Source of the DNA: Schistosoma haematobium
Taxonomy: Eukaryota; Platyhelminthes; Trematoda; Strigeidida; Schistosomatidae
Assembly: GCF_000699445.3 (NCBI RefSeq)
Contig: NC_067202.1
Coordinates: 12,181,924-12,245,923, forward strand
Reading direction: 5' to 3'
DNA length: 64,000 nt
In this document: piece by piece, positions 15,501-28,800 of the stretch
Numbering within the stretch: position 1 is the first letter of the stretch
Layout of the letters: each line of letters opens with the position of its first letter
Program-made: the position numbers and the translations under genes
Notes under the pieces: generated by a model
Told to the model about the DNA's origin: nothing
The model's input: the letters and a program-made list of their open reading frames with translations, nothing else
Database searches by the model: none

Positions 15501-18500
15501 AACTTTTCTGCGTGTCTAGAAAAAAAGACTATATTACTACCACTAAACAAAACTATCTTAACGGATCTGATTGACGGCAGTAATTTGGAACTTGTTGTGC
15601 AGCCTATTCTTATATGATATTCGGTTTCGCATAAAATTTATCTGCCCTATTGCGCACCTTTAATATATATTACTTCATCAACAATTCATTTGTACATGTA
15701 CTTATTGGTTTAACTTTTCTGAATTTTCAAATAACACAATATCCTCCTTCACTCACTTCTATGTTTATGATTGGTTACGTCGATCTCTATCATCACATCA
15801 CAATGTCTATATAGTGTCATTCATTTTATTGTTGGTATACATGACAGTTGAATTTCGGATTAAATATATATTTTTTCAACATCAATTTTTGTTAAATTCA
15901 CCTTCCAACTGGGGCAAAAAACAAGTTATCCGGCCAGACCTACCAACCAAGGTCAGCCATCAGATTCACCCATTTATGATAACACAGTTTCGTCATCTGA
16001 TTTTAATCATTGTACATCAGATTCTACAAATAATTTACAGCAACAAGAATTGTCATCAGTAGTTCATTCATCACTTAATTGTATACAGTCATCAAATCGT
16101 GCGAGTTTTAATCCGACCTCTTCTGCCTTTTCAACTGAATTTTCTAATTTTGTGCCAAGAATAACTTCAATTACTTCTGTAGAACCTTCTGTTGGTATTG
16201 TTCAACCTGTTTGTCTACAGCATTTAGTACCAAATTGTTATCTTCCTATCGCTATTTGCACATCATCTTCCAATTTAAGAGAGAACAACACTAGGACACT
16301 AACGAAACAAACACCTGAATACTCTTTGCATAATTATTCACAAATTATAGATAACCAGTTTCATTTGTTGGAATATGCATCGAACTTATTACATCCCTCT
16401 CATTCATATTTACTAGTTGAACTGATAAATTTGACACTTTCTGAGCAAGATTTTCTCTATTTTACACAGTCAGTACATTATCATGTTTTACTTATAGTTA
16501 CAGATTGTATAGTTTATCATTATTGTAAAACAATTAAAAATAGTGTTCAATCTATTTATTTATCTAATCCACTTCTATTGTCCGATTATAAACCAAATCC
16601 TGTGATAAATTCCACAGAAAATTCATCAAACAATTTCACTAACTTATCGAATATTCAATTATTAACAACATCAGATTCAATTTCTTTATTGGAACCTTAC
16701 ATAACTGATTCTTTTCAACAGTTGACATTGATCTCTAATCAATTAGGTTACATTAATTCTCCCAAAACTAATCAAAGTTTAACAATTATGTCTACTTCAT
16801 CTACTCGTCCACCAAGAGTTCCTGCGAATCCAAATTTAGCGTCTGCAGTTCGTGGTACTGGTAATAGTCATATTAATGATGGTTTAAGTCGATTACGTGT
16901 AGGAAGCGCAGCATCTAGAGAGTCTTCTTATTCTCCACCAGCTGATAGGAAACCTGCAACAACACGACGCACAATCAAACCTACATATGGCGTTAAAGCT
17001 GATGAGGTGAATGCAGCGCTGCTACGTAAACTTGAAAAAGCTACCTCTAGTTTTAATGGTCCAGATTTTGAAGATGATACTGGTGGGGCGTCTTCAGACA
17101 ATGATGTATTTGATACAGAAGACGATGGATGTGCAATGAAACATGATGAAGGCATCATTTTGTTGGCCACTTCATCATCTCTGTTGTCTCCCGAATCACC
17201 AGTTTATGGAAATGAGGCTGGTGCTGGAGATCTATTGCCTACATCATCTTCTTCAGTCAAATCTCCTGTAAACCAATTACTTAAGGCACTTACTTCTGGC
17301 AGTCGTTTGGTTACATTGAAACCAATTTCAAAGCATGAATTATGTCAAAAACAAGTTCCAACGGCAAGCACGGCCACTCAGACCAATGACATACGTCTTG
17401 TTTGTGAACGATGTTCAAACTATTTCTCGTTGGATACAGAACAGGCTCCTTCATCATCTACTTGTATAATTAATAAGAGAGAAGAAAAGCAACAGCCATC
17501 TTTGTATAGACTCAGTTTATTCACTAGTGTGATAGAATATATGCCTTATCTAATACCATTATCTCGTGGTGTTCCATTAAGACGTATGCGTTCTACTACA
17601 ACTAGTAACAATCCATTAGTTTTCGGTGCTAATTCACCTAGATTTCGTTGGCCAATAGATGGTGAATTTGTGGATTGTACTGAAACTTTACCGGATCATC
17701 CTGCAGCTGTATTTACCGTTTGCATTATTTGCGATGGATATACTGCAACAAATGTTAGGTTTACTAAGAGAGTAGAATATTTCAGTCCTCCATGCAAAGC
17801 ATCAGTTATCGTTTGTGGTCCATTTACTTTCAAGTCATGTTCTAACATAAAGTCAGGCAATTATTTAAGAAGGCTGGATAATTCCAATGACGTAACAAAT
17901 ACTAATACTAAAAGTAATAACCTACATAATGGATCAATGAAAAATTGTTTGAATTCCAACAATGAAATTGATGAGGAAGAGAATAACAAAATAAATGAAA
18001 ATAATGAAGATGAGGATTCTGAGTGTGAAACAGTTGGTCGACGTCTCCGACGACAACTTCGTCGTACACAAAAAACACAAGAGATAAATGCAGCTACTGT
18101 CGCTTGTGCAATACGACAAAATGCAATGATAGATGGATCTATGACGTACCAACAAAACGAGAATCATATGATGAATACTGTTAATACATCTGCTAATGAT
18201 AATAATAATAATAATACTATTAATGGTAACGGTATTGATAATCATTATGCCAGTAAATTAGTTAACAATAATACTGATTCACTGACACAAGACACTCAAG
18301 ATCAAGCTACCTCGAGATTAGCTGTTGCCAGACAACGTGCCAAACGATTTATTGAACTTAGGAAACTTAGCGTTACTGAAAGTTTAAATGAGAATTTATT
18401 ATTAAGACAAGAGGCTGAGGTGAATTTATTTCTTTGGTTTTTCTAAATATTTTTATTTATCCTATAAGTGATAATGTTGTTTATTTTATATTGATATTCT

Positions 18501-21500
18501 ATAAAAACATTATGATATATCTTATAGTATAGTATTATATGAATATAAATGATTAACCTGTTAAGCAAGTTATAATTTGTTGTATACATTCTATAGAGTA
18601 GTTTCCCATTGTTGTATTACAGATAAACATGATTGTAGGTTTGGTGTTTTGTTATCAACTCTATATTATTATGTATAGAGCGAAGTTAATTCAAATGTAT
18701 AGAGTAATGATTAATTATTTTTATTTTATTCTATTTATTTATTATGACTTGTACATTTTACATTTTGTAATCATTCTACTTTATACATAGAACGATCCTT
18801 TATGTATTAATCTTAGCGTAGTTCATCACTGTGTATTTATTCATCTGAATGTTCTTATTAAAAAAAAAACAATGTTGAGAAATTCAAAAAGATCGAATTC
18901 TCTAATGTACAGAATGTTTAAATGAAAAGTTAAATTGATTATGAAGGATACATTTCAAAGTGTGTTTTATACTCTCTTTGTTTAATGATCTGTCACGGTT
19001 AATAATTAATGTCTATTAGACTATTGATTCACTCCATGTAATACAGTTTACATAGATTGTCACATAGTGTGTGGCTAAAAATTATTCGAGTACACCTGTA
19101 CATGATGAATGAGTTTGATCTGATAGCCTCTAAAAATATTTATTCTTATCAAACACTTACAGGTTCTTAAGAATTTATGTCGGATATCACCGTGAAATAC
19201 CCGTTTAATTGTGATATTGCTTTTTTCAAGTAATACTTTACATGTCTTAAATGTTTTCAGTTAACCCGAAATTTAACGACGTGCATCTACTACATGTACA
19301 AAAATTTGATCAAGCAATTGAAATTTATAAATGGTTGCATATGTATGTTATTAGCAGTATTTGTATCATTCTTATTCTGTTATTCCGTCGAAAAACCATT
19401 TTTTTTTTGCCCTCTTTAATATCAATGTAAAATACGACAATCCATATTTATGATTAGACATTAATAACTAGCATGTTAAAACGGTGATAATGGAGAATGT
19501 GTAGGATTATACTAATCTACATTTCTAAATAACTCATGATTGTTATATAAATGTTTATCTTAGAATACTGCACTTCAATTTTACCTGTAGACTTATTCAT
19601 AAGTAAAAGAATTAGTTAGGTGACATATTTTTGTTGTTTTCTAAGTATTTTCAATACGTAAATGTGACGTTCTTGTATATTTTTATTTCTTAGTCTCCTG
19701 AAGAAGAAGACGATGATGAAGTTGTCGATGATGTTGACGGTCATCTGATCTATAGTATTGGTGATCGTTTATTGAATCGATGTAAGTCGTTTGTGTACAT
19801 ATTGTTGTGTTTTTCTGTTCGATATACTCAATTATGAATTATTATTATTAAATAAGAGGTCTGCTTGTTGATATTATTGTGTCAGTCACAGACAATTTCA
19901 TGTGCTTATTCACTCATCTTAACAATGTAACTAACATATGTTTGTGATGATTTCTTCGTGATTAAGGCATTAGGTTCCAGTCTCACTTCGATTATTTCTC
20001 TTCCCAAAGTCGTGTATTATTATAGGCTTCACAGACAGAACGTGTCTCAAACTATAATACGTAAATATGTACTTGATGAATTGTGTCAACGATAGCCTAT
20101 ATATTCTTGTAAATTCATATCTTAGTAAGATTGTTTCTTGATGAAAATTCCCATCGAAAACTGTTCCTGAGGAGAGAATTATTTAATAGGACCGGAAAAA
20201 ATGTATTAAACAATACTAATGTCGTTAATAATTTGAAACATCTAATGGAATCCTAGATCTCGATCCTCTTTCTGTGCACATTGTTATTGTTATTGGTAAA
20301 TAGTTATCAAAATATAAAATTTAACAAATGTGTTAGATTATCCCTTGAGAGATTTTAACACTGTTTTTTGAGGTTTCTATTTATTTCATTTATTTAAGCA
20401 TAAACATTTGTACAAAAAAGCGCCAAGATATGTATGTCCCACATAAATTATCTTTAAATTAACATATGGGCTAGAATATTGGGTGGCCAAACCGAAACAG
20501 GTGGTTTTCTTAGGGGGGAGCACAACCCGAACCTTTGACCTAAGGGTCTAATTCATAAGGCAGTGGAGCATCGTGAGGAGATGCAGTCTCATGGTAGCCG
20601 GTGACCAGCGATTCTTTTATACGCCTATTGTTCTCTTAGGATCTTGAAGCCCATGTGCACCATTGGTTAGGAATCAGGGTTTTCCAACCGCCCTAGATGG
20701 ATCCTCCATATCCACCAATCCGGTTGACGCACCGGATATTCACTTTTCGTCTTCTCATTTTCATAAACAAAACCCCCGCCGCGAGAAGGCAGTTTTATAT
20801 GAGTTTTAGTAATTACTTTAGATTGATATAACTTGAAATCGTTCTTATATATTCATTCAGATTTCAGTCTGTTGTTTTTATTATTGTTCTCATAAGCAAA
20901 TTGTTTCTATTCCCAGTAACTGTGAATGCTTATTTATGGTACATTTCATTTAATATCTTCAATGAAAATCATTATAATAATTCAACTGAAAAAAGCTATG
21001 TACCTTAAGAGATACTTCTTTTGAATCTTAATTTGTTCACACACTATCTCTCTATTTGTTGGCACTAACAAAATATTGAGTTTACCACTTAATAATATTC
21101 ACACTGTATTGTTTTGTATGTAAAATTTTCATACCATCTTTTTACATCATTATCTATTTTCATGTGTATGATTTATTAGAAATGAATTCATTTTAAGAGT
21201 TTTCTTTTTTAAAACAGTCACAGCATTTTTCTAATAGTTTTTTCTGACGTTTGTTTATGTCAAAAAGTTTGTGTGAAGTTATTTACTAAAAGATTTACTT
21301 GTGGTTAGTACCAGGATTTTCTGGTAGGTTGAAGCATGTGTCAAACGTGTTGTAAACCTGAAGGTATTTATGTCTTATTCTCCTAAAATCTGTTACAAGT
21401 AGGCATCGGAAATGGAATATGTGACAAAATATGTGTACTGAAATACTACTTATGTGCCCAAACTGAAGGTGGTCATATTAGAGGGACACCCGATAAACCT

Positions 21501-24500
21501 TTGTATTAAAGGTCCAATCCAATTATTAGGAGACACCGTCCCATAATCGCCAGTGACCTAGAATATGTTCATAAGCTATTCGTCCCTCCAGGATCTTGGA
21601 GTGAGCATACACGATTGGTTTGGAATCAGGGTTTTCCGATTCCCCTAGGTTAAGCTTCTATATCCACTAACATGGTTTTAACACCAGATGTCCTCTTTTC
21701 CACCTCTCATTTTTGTAAAAGACTTCCATTGCCTTAAAAGTAATAAGTAGATATTTCCTAACAGAAGCTGTGGACACTTGGCTGGATCTATATCCCATTG
21801 TTAGTAATTATCAAGAATGTCAAATCATGTTAATTTTTCATGATTTTTCTCTTTTTTGCAATTAGATGAAATTGTCAAGACACTTGGGGAAGGTACATTT
21901 GGTAAAGTTGTTGAATGCAAAGATCATGTACAGTAAGTTTAATTAACACTTAATTCAACATAAACATTATTGTTACCATTGTCATTGTTGTTGTCATCTT
22001 TCTATTTATGAGTAACCGTTCATATCTTTTTTGGTTAATTCTCGTAAATGCAGTCATCAATTGTTTCACTTAGTAATCTTTCTGACAGTGTGGACGTTTT
22101 ATGCTGTAATGTTAGAGGAAGTGGTATGTATACACTGATTCTACACCATAGCTGAATGCTTTAAGTCTGAATGACCTTAAGTTGTTTTCATATGACTAGA
22201 AGATAAATCATATTCGTTAAATGATGCTATCGCTTGAATGTTTCAACTACGATCTCTGTAATGAAGTGTCGCATTGTTTGAATTGATAGACGTCGTAATC
22301 ACTGAATTAATGAGATATTATGGTGCGGAGGGATATAAGTAGCATCTAACAGGAATTAGAAGTGGAGTGCTTACCAAAAAATGAGGAAGGAAAACAGAAA
22401 GCTATCGGAATAACAACAGAATTGGAAGAATCGTGGATTATGTAAAGGATAACTAAAGGAAGATATGCCAAAGAAGTATTTAATGTAGGATTTTCGTAGT
22501 TTACAATGGCACTGTTTGATTTCGCATAAACAATAAATTGGTTTACCGTGATCGAGTTTTCGTTCATTACAATATGATTTTAACATTTATGAGACTCGAA
22601 TTCAATTCTTCTATGCCACACCGTATGTTATCTGAGTCTGTTTTTTTTTAATTTACCATCGTAACATGTTTTTAAACTATATGATGATTCGGTGTAGTCG
22701 AAATGTCTTCCACCCTTGATAAGTCGTTGATGAGTCATTTTCAATTTCTCTGTCATGGTTTCTGTATCATACTTTTACTGTTTTCATTTCGATAATAAAT
22801 TATAACTTATTTTTATATTTTATTTTGGTCATTTTACTTCTTCCCATGTGTAGGAATCGTAGAATTGCTTTGAAAATTATCAAAAATGTTGATAAATATC
22901 GTGAAGCTGCTATGCTTGAAATCAATGTTTTAAATTTCTTAAATGAACGTAGTGCAAATGTTGAACAGTAAGTAAAATGTGCTTATTTTACTCATATACA
23001 TTTATTACTATCATATGGTCATGTGTATATAGCTACTGTCCGGGAAGTTCTATTCACTACATTCTCATAAACAGGGTGTTATTTACGAAATGAGGATGGA
23101 AAACAAATGTCCGGCGCTTAAACCGAGTTGGTAGGTATGGAGAATCCGAACAGGAGAGTTGGAAAGCCCTGATTCAAAACCAGTGGTGCACATGGGCTCT
23201 AGATTCCTAAGGAAACAAATGATGCATCAACTTGCTGTTGGTCATCGGTTATCATGGGACTGCATATCTTCACGTTTCTCCACTGCTTTGTGGATTAGAT
23301 CTCTAGGTTAAAGACTCGAGGAGTGGCTCCCTAAGACGTCCATTGGTTCCGGTTTGAGTACCTGGACAGTATTCCAACCCAACACATCCAATGATTTATG
23401 TGGCGCTTTTGTATTTTGATGGCATTTTGCACCAATTTTTCCGTTTATGTAGAAAATTACTATCCTTATTTTTATGATTTAGAAATTGGAGTTGTAAATC
23501 ACAAGCTACGTTATAAACCATCTACTTCTTGTGTTAAGGTTTTTTTCCCCACCGTTACTCCACATCATTTCAACTATCTTCAGATTGAACAAATGTTTGA
23601 AAAGTTTCGATTACCATCCTTGAATTTGTACATGGAGGTGATTCATTCAGTTACTAACATGTTTTAAATAATATGTAAAAAAGAATTATATAGAGCTTCC
23701 TTTTTTGACTTGGTTTCTCAGTTGATTTTCTCCCCTGTGATTGCCTTATAAAGACATAGTGGTACAGGGTACTCTAGACAGTTTTGTTCTCAACATTGGT
23801 TTCAATAGTATGTAAATTTGTCTATAACCTGCAAACTGTGGAGAATTATATTGAGTTGAGAGATAAAATCCATATATTCAGCTATTTATTGTAATTGGGT
23901 TGAGAAGCCAGTGATTATCACTACATAATATTGAAATACAAAAGCGCCACTTAGTTTTAAATCAGTTTTTTCCGACTAATTCTTCAACATTACACTCCAG
24001 AAATAAAACTTAGTAATTTATCAAGTCTCTCTACTGTTGTATTTAAGCAGTTGTATCATTCAAAAGATCATGTTATTAGAATAGATTATTTGTGGCTTAC
24101 AGTTGGATCAAGGATTCGTATTTTTTTATTTTTCGGACTTATCAATTAGATTTACCTGTATCCTAGTGTTCATGTTCATACAAACACTTAAACCCAGTAC
24201 CTTTTGCTTCAAACATCAATGAGTTATCCACTGAGATACTAGGTCCACATAGCCACTTATTTTTTCAACTATTTCTATGTTTTGTATCATTTGTCCAGTG
24301 GATAACGCATTCATATTTGAAAATAACCTTATTGAACTCGAGTCCGAATGTGAACACCCAACACTGAAATCCAGATACACATCCAATTGACAAGTCCTCG
24401 ATAGGATGGAACACGTTTTTCTGAATCCCCCATTTTTTTTACCGATTCTCTTCATACTTCAAAAACAAACAATAGACAATAATTAAAATAATCCATTTTA

Positions 24501-25123
24501 TCATTAAATAGAAATAAAGAGAATTCAGCAAAGATTTTATTTTAGGTCAATCAAGCTCGAACTCTGTGTGCTAAAACTATACATCCAATCTTTTCCTTCC
24601 TTGACTCTAATTCCCTTCTGTATTATATTTTGGTCTTATTTTGTAATTTTCAGCTGCAATCTGTTCTATCTTTACATAGACTTATATATTTGCCAATTAA
24701 CTATAAGTGCAAATGTACAGCTTGAGTACATCATTTCATCGAAAATAAGATTTTCTTCGCTGAATTCTCTTTATTTTTGCTCAATAGTTGATAACTTTTA
24801 ATAGTGCCCACAGTCAGTCAGTCAATTGAGAATCTTATTTCATCTCCGACATTAAGTAATGATGACTATTAATTGACAATAAGATTGTATGCTTTTTCTG
24901 GTTCAATGAATCCATTCAAATTATCATTGGTAATCAAGATAATCTTTATTTATTTAACATGTGGTAATGTACTAATAACATGTTACCTTGTGGATAAATA
25001 TTAATTGCTTGTTTTTGTATTCTTGTGCTAATTAAATTTGTGTTGATTTATCATTATTCCCTGTTGCCTCTCATTCTCTCCCCCCCCCACACACATTCAC
25101 ATTTGTGTTCTGTACGATAAACA

Positions 25124-25163
<40 letters not shown>

Positions 25164-25776
25164 GTATAAGAAAGGATATATACATATCCATTATTTGTGG
25201 CATTTCTTTCTTTGTTTATTATATTTCCTAGTGTTTGTGTTTATGTATGTGAAGTTTTTTCAGTATTTGTTATTCATTTAAAATAAACTAATTAAAGACA
25301 ATTACTGCATTGTCGATGTTGATCTAGTTGCCATTACAACTATTCATTCATTTATTATAAACTAATAATTCATGTTATATTTTTCATTTGTGATTTATTT
25401 GAATTTCCTCTCTACTTTATTCCGCACTACTTCTTTCTTTTCTTTTTGTTCCTGACAGTTTATGTGTAACCCTGTTGGATTGGTTTGATTATCATGGACA
25501 TATTTGTTTGGCATTTGATATACTTGGATTATCTGTTTTTGATTTCTTGGTAAGTAAATTGTATTTTGAATATTTTTCTTTATATTGGTGTTCGACTAAA
25601 AGGGATTGGGAATAGGTAGGGTTTTTCTGATTCGAAAATCTATTGTCGTATTGTTGTTGGTGTTCATGTGATCTCAAAGTTTGTTGTGTATTTTCAAATC
25701 TTTAACTAAAGTTAATTTGTACCTTCGAAGAAATGTACATTTTCTGTTGTCATTTTGTATTAATTATAAGGAAAAA

Positions 25777-25839
<63 letters not shown>

Positions 25840-28800
25840 TGGTAAACACAATGATATCAGTAACAATAATACTACTGCTATTAATAGTATAATAGTAATA
25901 ATCGTAGGATTATTAGTATTTACTACTGTAGTTTTTATTGATAATGTCAGTTTCCATTAATTCTTAACTAACAACTAGTTTATGTTTGTTTGTATATGTT
26001 GCATATGTGTGTCTTTATATTAATTGTTCACTTCATTGAAATTCTCTTGGTACTATTTTTCTTTTTGTATTTAAAATAATTTCACTATTTTTAGTACATT
26101 TTAATGCTTGTTGTATTGTTTACCTAATTACTTATCTATCTACTTGTACATTATAACATAGAAAGGGGATATTATATTTTCTGTATTTTGAAAATAAGTT
26201 TTTAATCGTCAGAAGTTGAAAAATAAACATAGATTTTTTGTTTGATTCATTACACAAGCTTGTGGCTATCTTGATTTAGTAGCTAAGTGAATAACGCAAT
26301 GGTGTTTGAAGCGAACAGCACTGGGTTCGAGTCCCGGAGTAAATATCAGTTCTAGGGTGGAGGTACATATAGCTGACGAGTCACAAAAAGGACAAAAATT
26401 CATGTCCTGGATTCCATTGCTAACCACTGCTCCTCTCTGCCTATAAATGTTTTTCTTGTTTGATTTAAACTAATGATAGATAGATAGCTGCCTTTGTGGG
26501 TGGGCACTGCTAAGAAGTTCTCTTGTAAGACGGAACGGCCGTCCATGGCTTCCAGGTTTTCAATTGTGGTCTAGTTTCAATTGATTCGTGATTTAAATTA
26601 AACTAATTAGAGCTAACTACCTCTTCTCTCTGTTGATTTTAATCGAGTCTTTATCGCTTTTTAAACAATAGGAAATTTTTTTCTTATGAAAATGGATGTT
26701 GGTCAATTATAAAAGGCTTTGTCGTAAGGCGTTTTGTCCAATAGTTGATAGTGGTGCATACTTTCTATAAATAAGTTCAGCTACTCGAGAGAAAAGGCGA
26801 TAATCGCGAAAGTTAATTTTGCTATACCCAATCACATATATATGTACTCGTTTCCATATATATGTATTAATGCCTGTCACTTAGGAAACTAAACTCATGA
26901 GTGATTTATATGTGGTCTTTTGAAAATTAAAAAAAATGTCTTGACCAAACGTATACACTGATTATGTAACGATTTCTGATCGATGTAATACATCAAGTCA
27001 ATGTTCCATAAGTATAACATCATTAAATTCAATGGTGTAAAAAAGAAACTGTAATAGATTTCTCACTTGGACACATCTAGTAGTTATCCTAAATATCTTG
27101 TATAGAGTGGGTAGCAGGTGAGTAGGTAAATGCTGGCAGTTTAAACCATCGGTATCAATGAAGGAGAACGATGGATAATTGAAATTCCACTAACCGAAAA
27201 TTAATTAACCAAAGTATTAGTGTATTTTCATAGTTTCTATTGTTTGCCACTTTTCAATCACACTTGTATTTATTCGCTAGATTTTAGTTAAGAAAATGGA
27301 TAACCAAATACAGCAACGATATGAGATTACTGACTGTTTAATAGTCCTTTAATAGTAGTTTACTAATAGTAGTTCATAGATACATTTATTGAGTCGTATC
27401 GGTTTTACTTTCTTTTTCAATCGGTTGATAAATAGTTGTCTCTACTATTAGTGTGTGTCCAATTCGGTGCATACCACATGCATATATAACAATCTATATT
27501 GTTTTCTGATTATTGTCATAAACAGTATCCATTCATAAGTAAATCCACTTGTCATTGCTTATAACTTGCGTCAACTTTTTTATTGATCCCACTGTTAGTA
27601 CGTGTATACATAAATTTTCCACGGCCTAGTTTCTTTGTCAATAGAAAGTTTGTCCGACCAATCATTGATAAACTATGTGTCATCGATCTATTTTGTATTA
27701 GTGTTCGTTTTCTTAAACACACTGTGATTCTCACTACTTCTATGTACATAGGTGGATAGATAGATAGATATGTGCCGATTGATAATGCTATTTTCAGCCA
27801 CTTTTTCCGGTCAATTTCTTCACTCTTGGTAGTATGTGTATGATTATTATATCCTAAGAAATAGTTACTAGATTTTTGTATAAAATAATAAATTATTGTG
27901 AATATTCTTAGAACTTAGATCGATGTGTGAAAAATAGGCTTATTGAACACAGTTTCTTGTCTTAGCTATAAACTAAAGAATATATATATATATATATATA
28001 TACATAATGTGGTTAAGCCGGTTCTGTGGCTCATTGGTTAAAGAGTTCATTTTCTCTTGAGTGTGTGACTCTTAGGTTCGATCTCCACTCTATCTACTTC
28101 CGTTTGGACAACCAAGTAGTATTACTAGTATTCATCTTATTTCATTTATTACTATGTACGTAATTAATTCTGTATATTATTCTCTACTGTACAGGAAAAA
28201 TTATAAATATTAGTCTAGTTAGATTTGATTTAATTTTTCAGTTGAGTAGCTCTTAAATTACTCAAAGTAGTAATGACATGGTTAACTTTTGAAAAATGAG
28301 AATCATAATAATTAACCCTTTATTTCTGTCGTTGAAACATTCATTCTTGTACCCAACCGTTGGTGCAATTCATAAGTGTTTTTTTTTAAAAACTGGCTAT
28401 GTTTTCCTCATTAGGATGTTGATTAATATTATCATCAATTTATCAACTTTCTCTATGTTCTTGATCAAACTACGGCAATACATTTTAGTGCTATAGTATT
28501 TATCATCAATTCGTTTACACAATATATAGGAGTACTAGTTTGTATCTAGTTGTCAAACGTGTTGATAGTCATTTTTATTCGTAGACAATTGTAAAGTTCA
28601 ACAGAATACCATAACAATCAATATAATAAGTTTGTGACTGCTTTACATTTGCTCGGTATACTACCTACTTTACTGGCAAGCTTAAAACGAGATTAGTAAG
28701 CTATATGGTCCCTAACTCTGTTATCACAAATTTCTTTAAAGGTCTTGATTACTGGTTATTTGTTACACTAACTGTAATAGTCTTCTTAGATATTAATCTC

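Larger units (their letters stand above)
19782..21865 (+). other. CLK intron 9 with two delta retroposons
   Basis: 2.1 kb. A delta copy lies at 20378-20800 and a more decayed one at 21450-21790, both with the tail side to the left. Nothing else recognised. Confidence 0.65.
22968..25458 (+). other. CLK intron 11 with retroposons and an inverted repeat
   Basis: 2.5 kb. Holds a + strand delta copy (23030-23430), a decayed alpha SINE (24285-24430), a 265-bp segment bounded by inverted repeats (24512-24777), a poly-C tract near 25081 and a TA microsatellite at 25130-25159. Confidence 0.65.

Noticed and set aside
17934..18245. 103-residue - strand ORF
   Set aside because: Antisense shadow of the Asn-rich part of CLK exon 8.
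23398..23667. 89-residue + strand ORF in CLK intron 11
   Set aside because: Begins in the tail of a delta retroposon and has no similarity or exon structure to support a gene.
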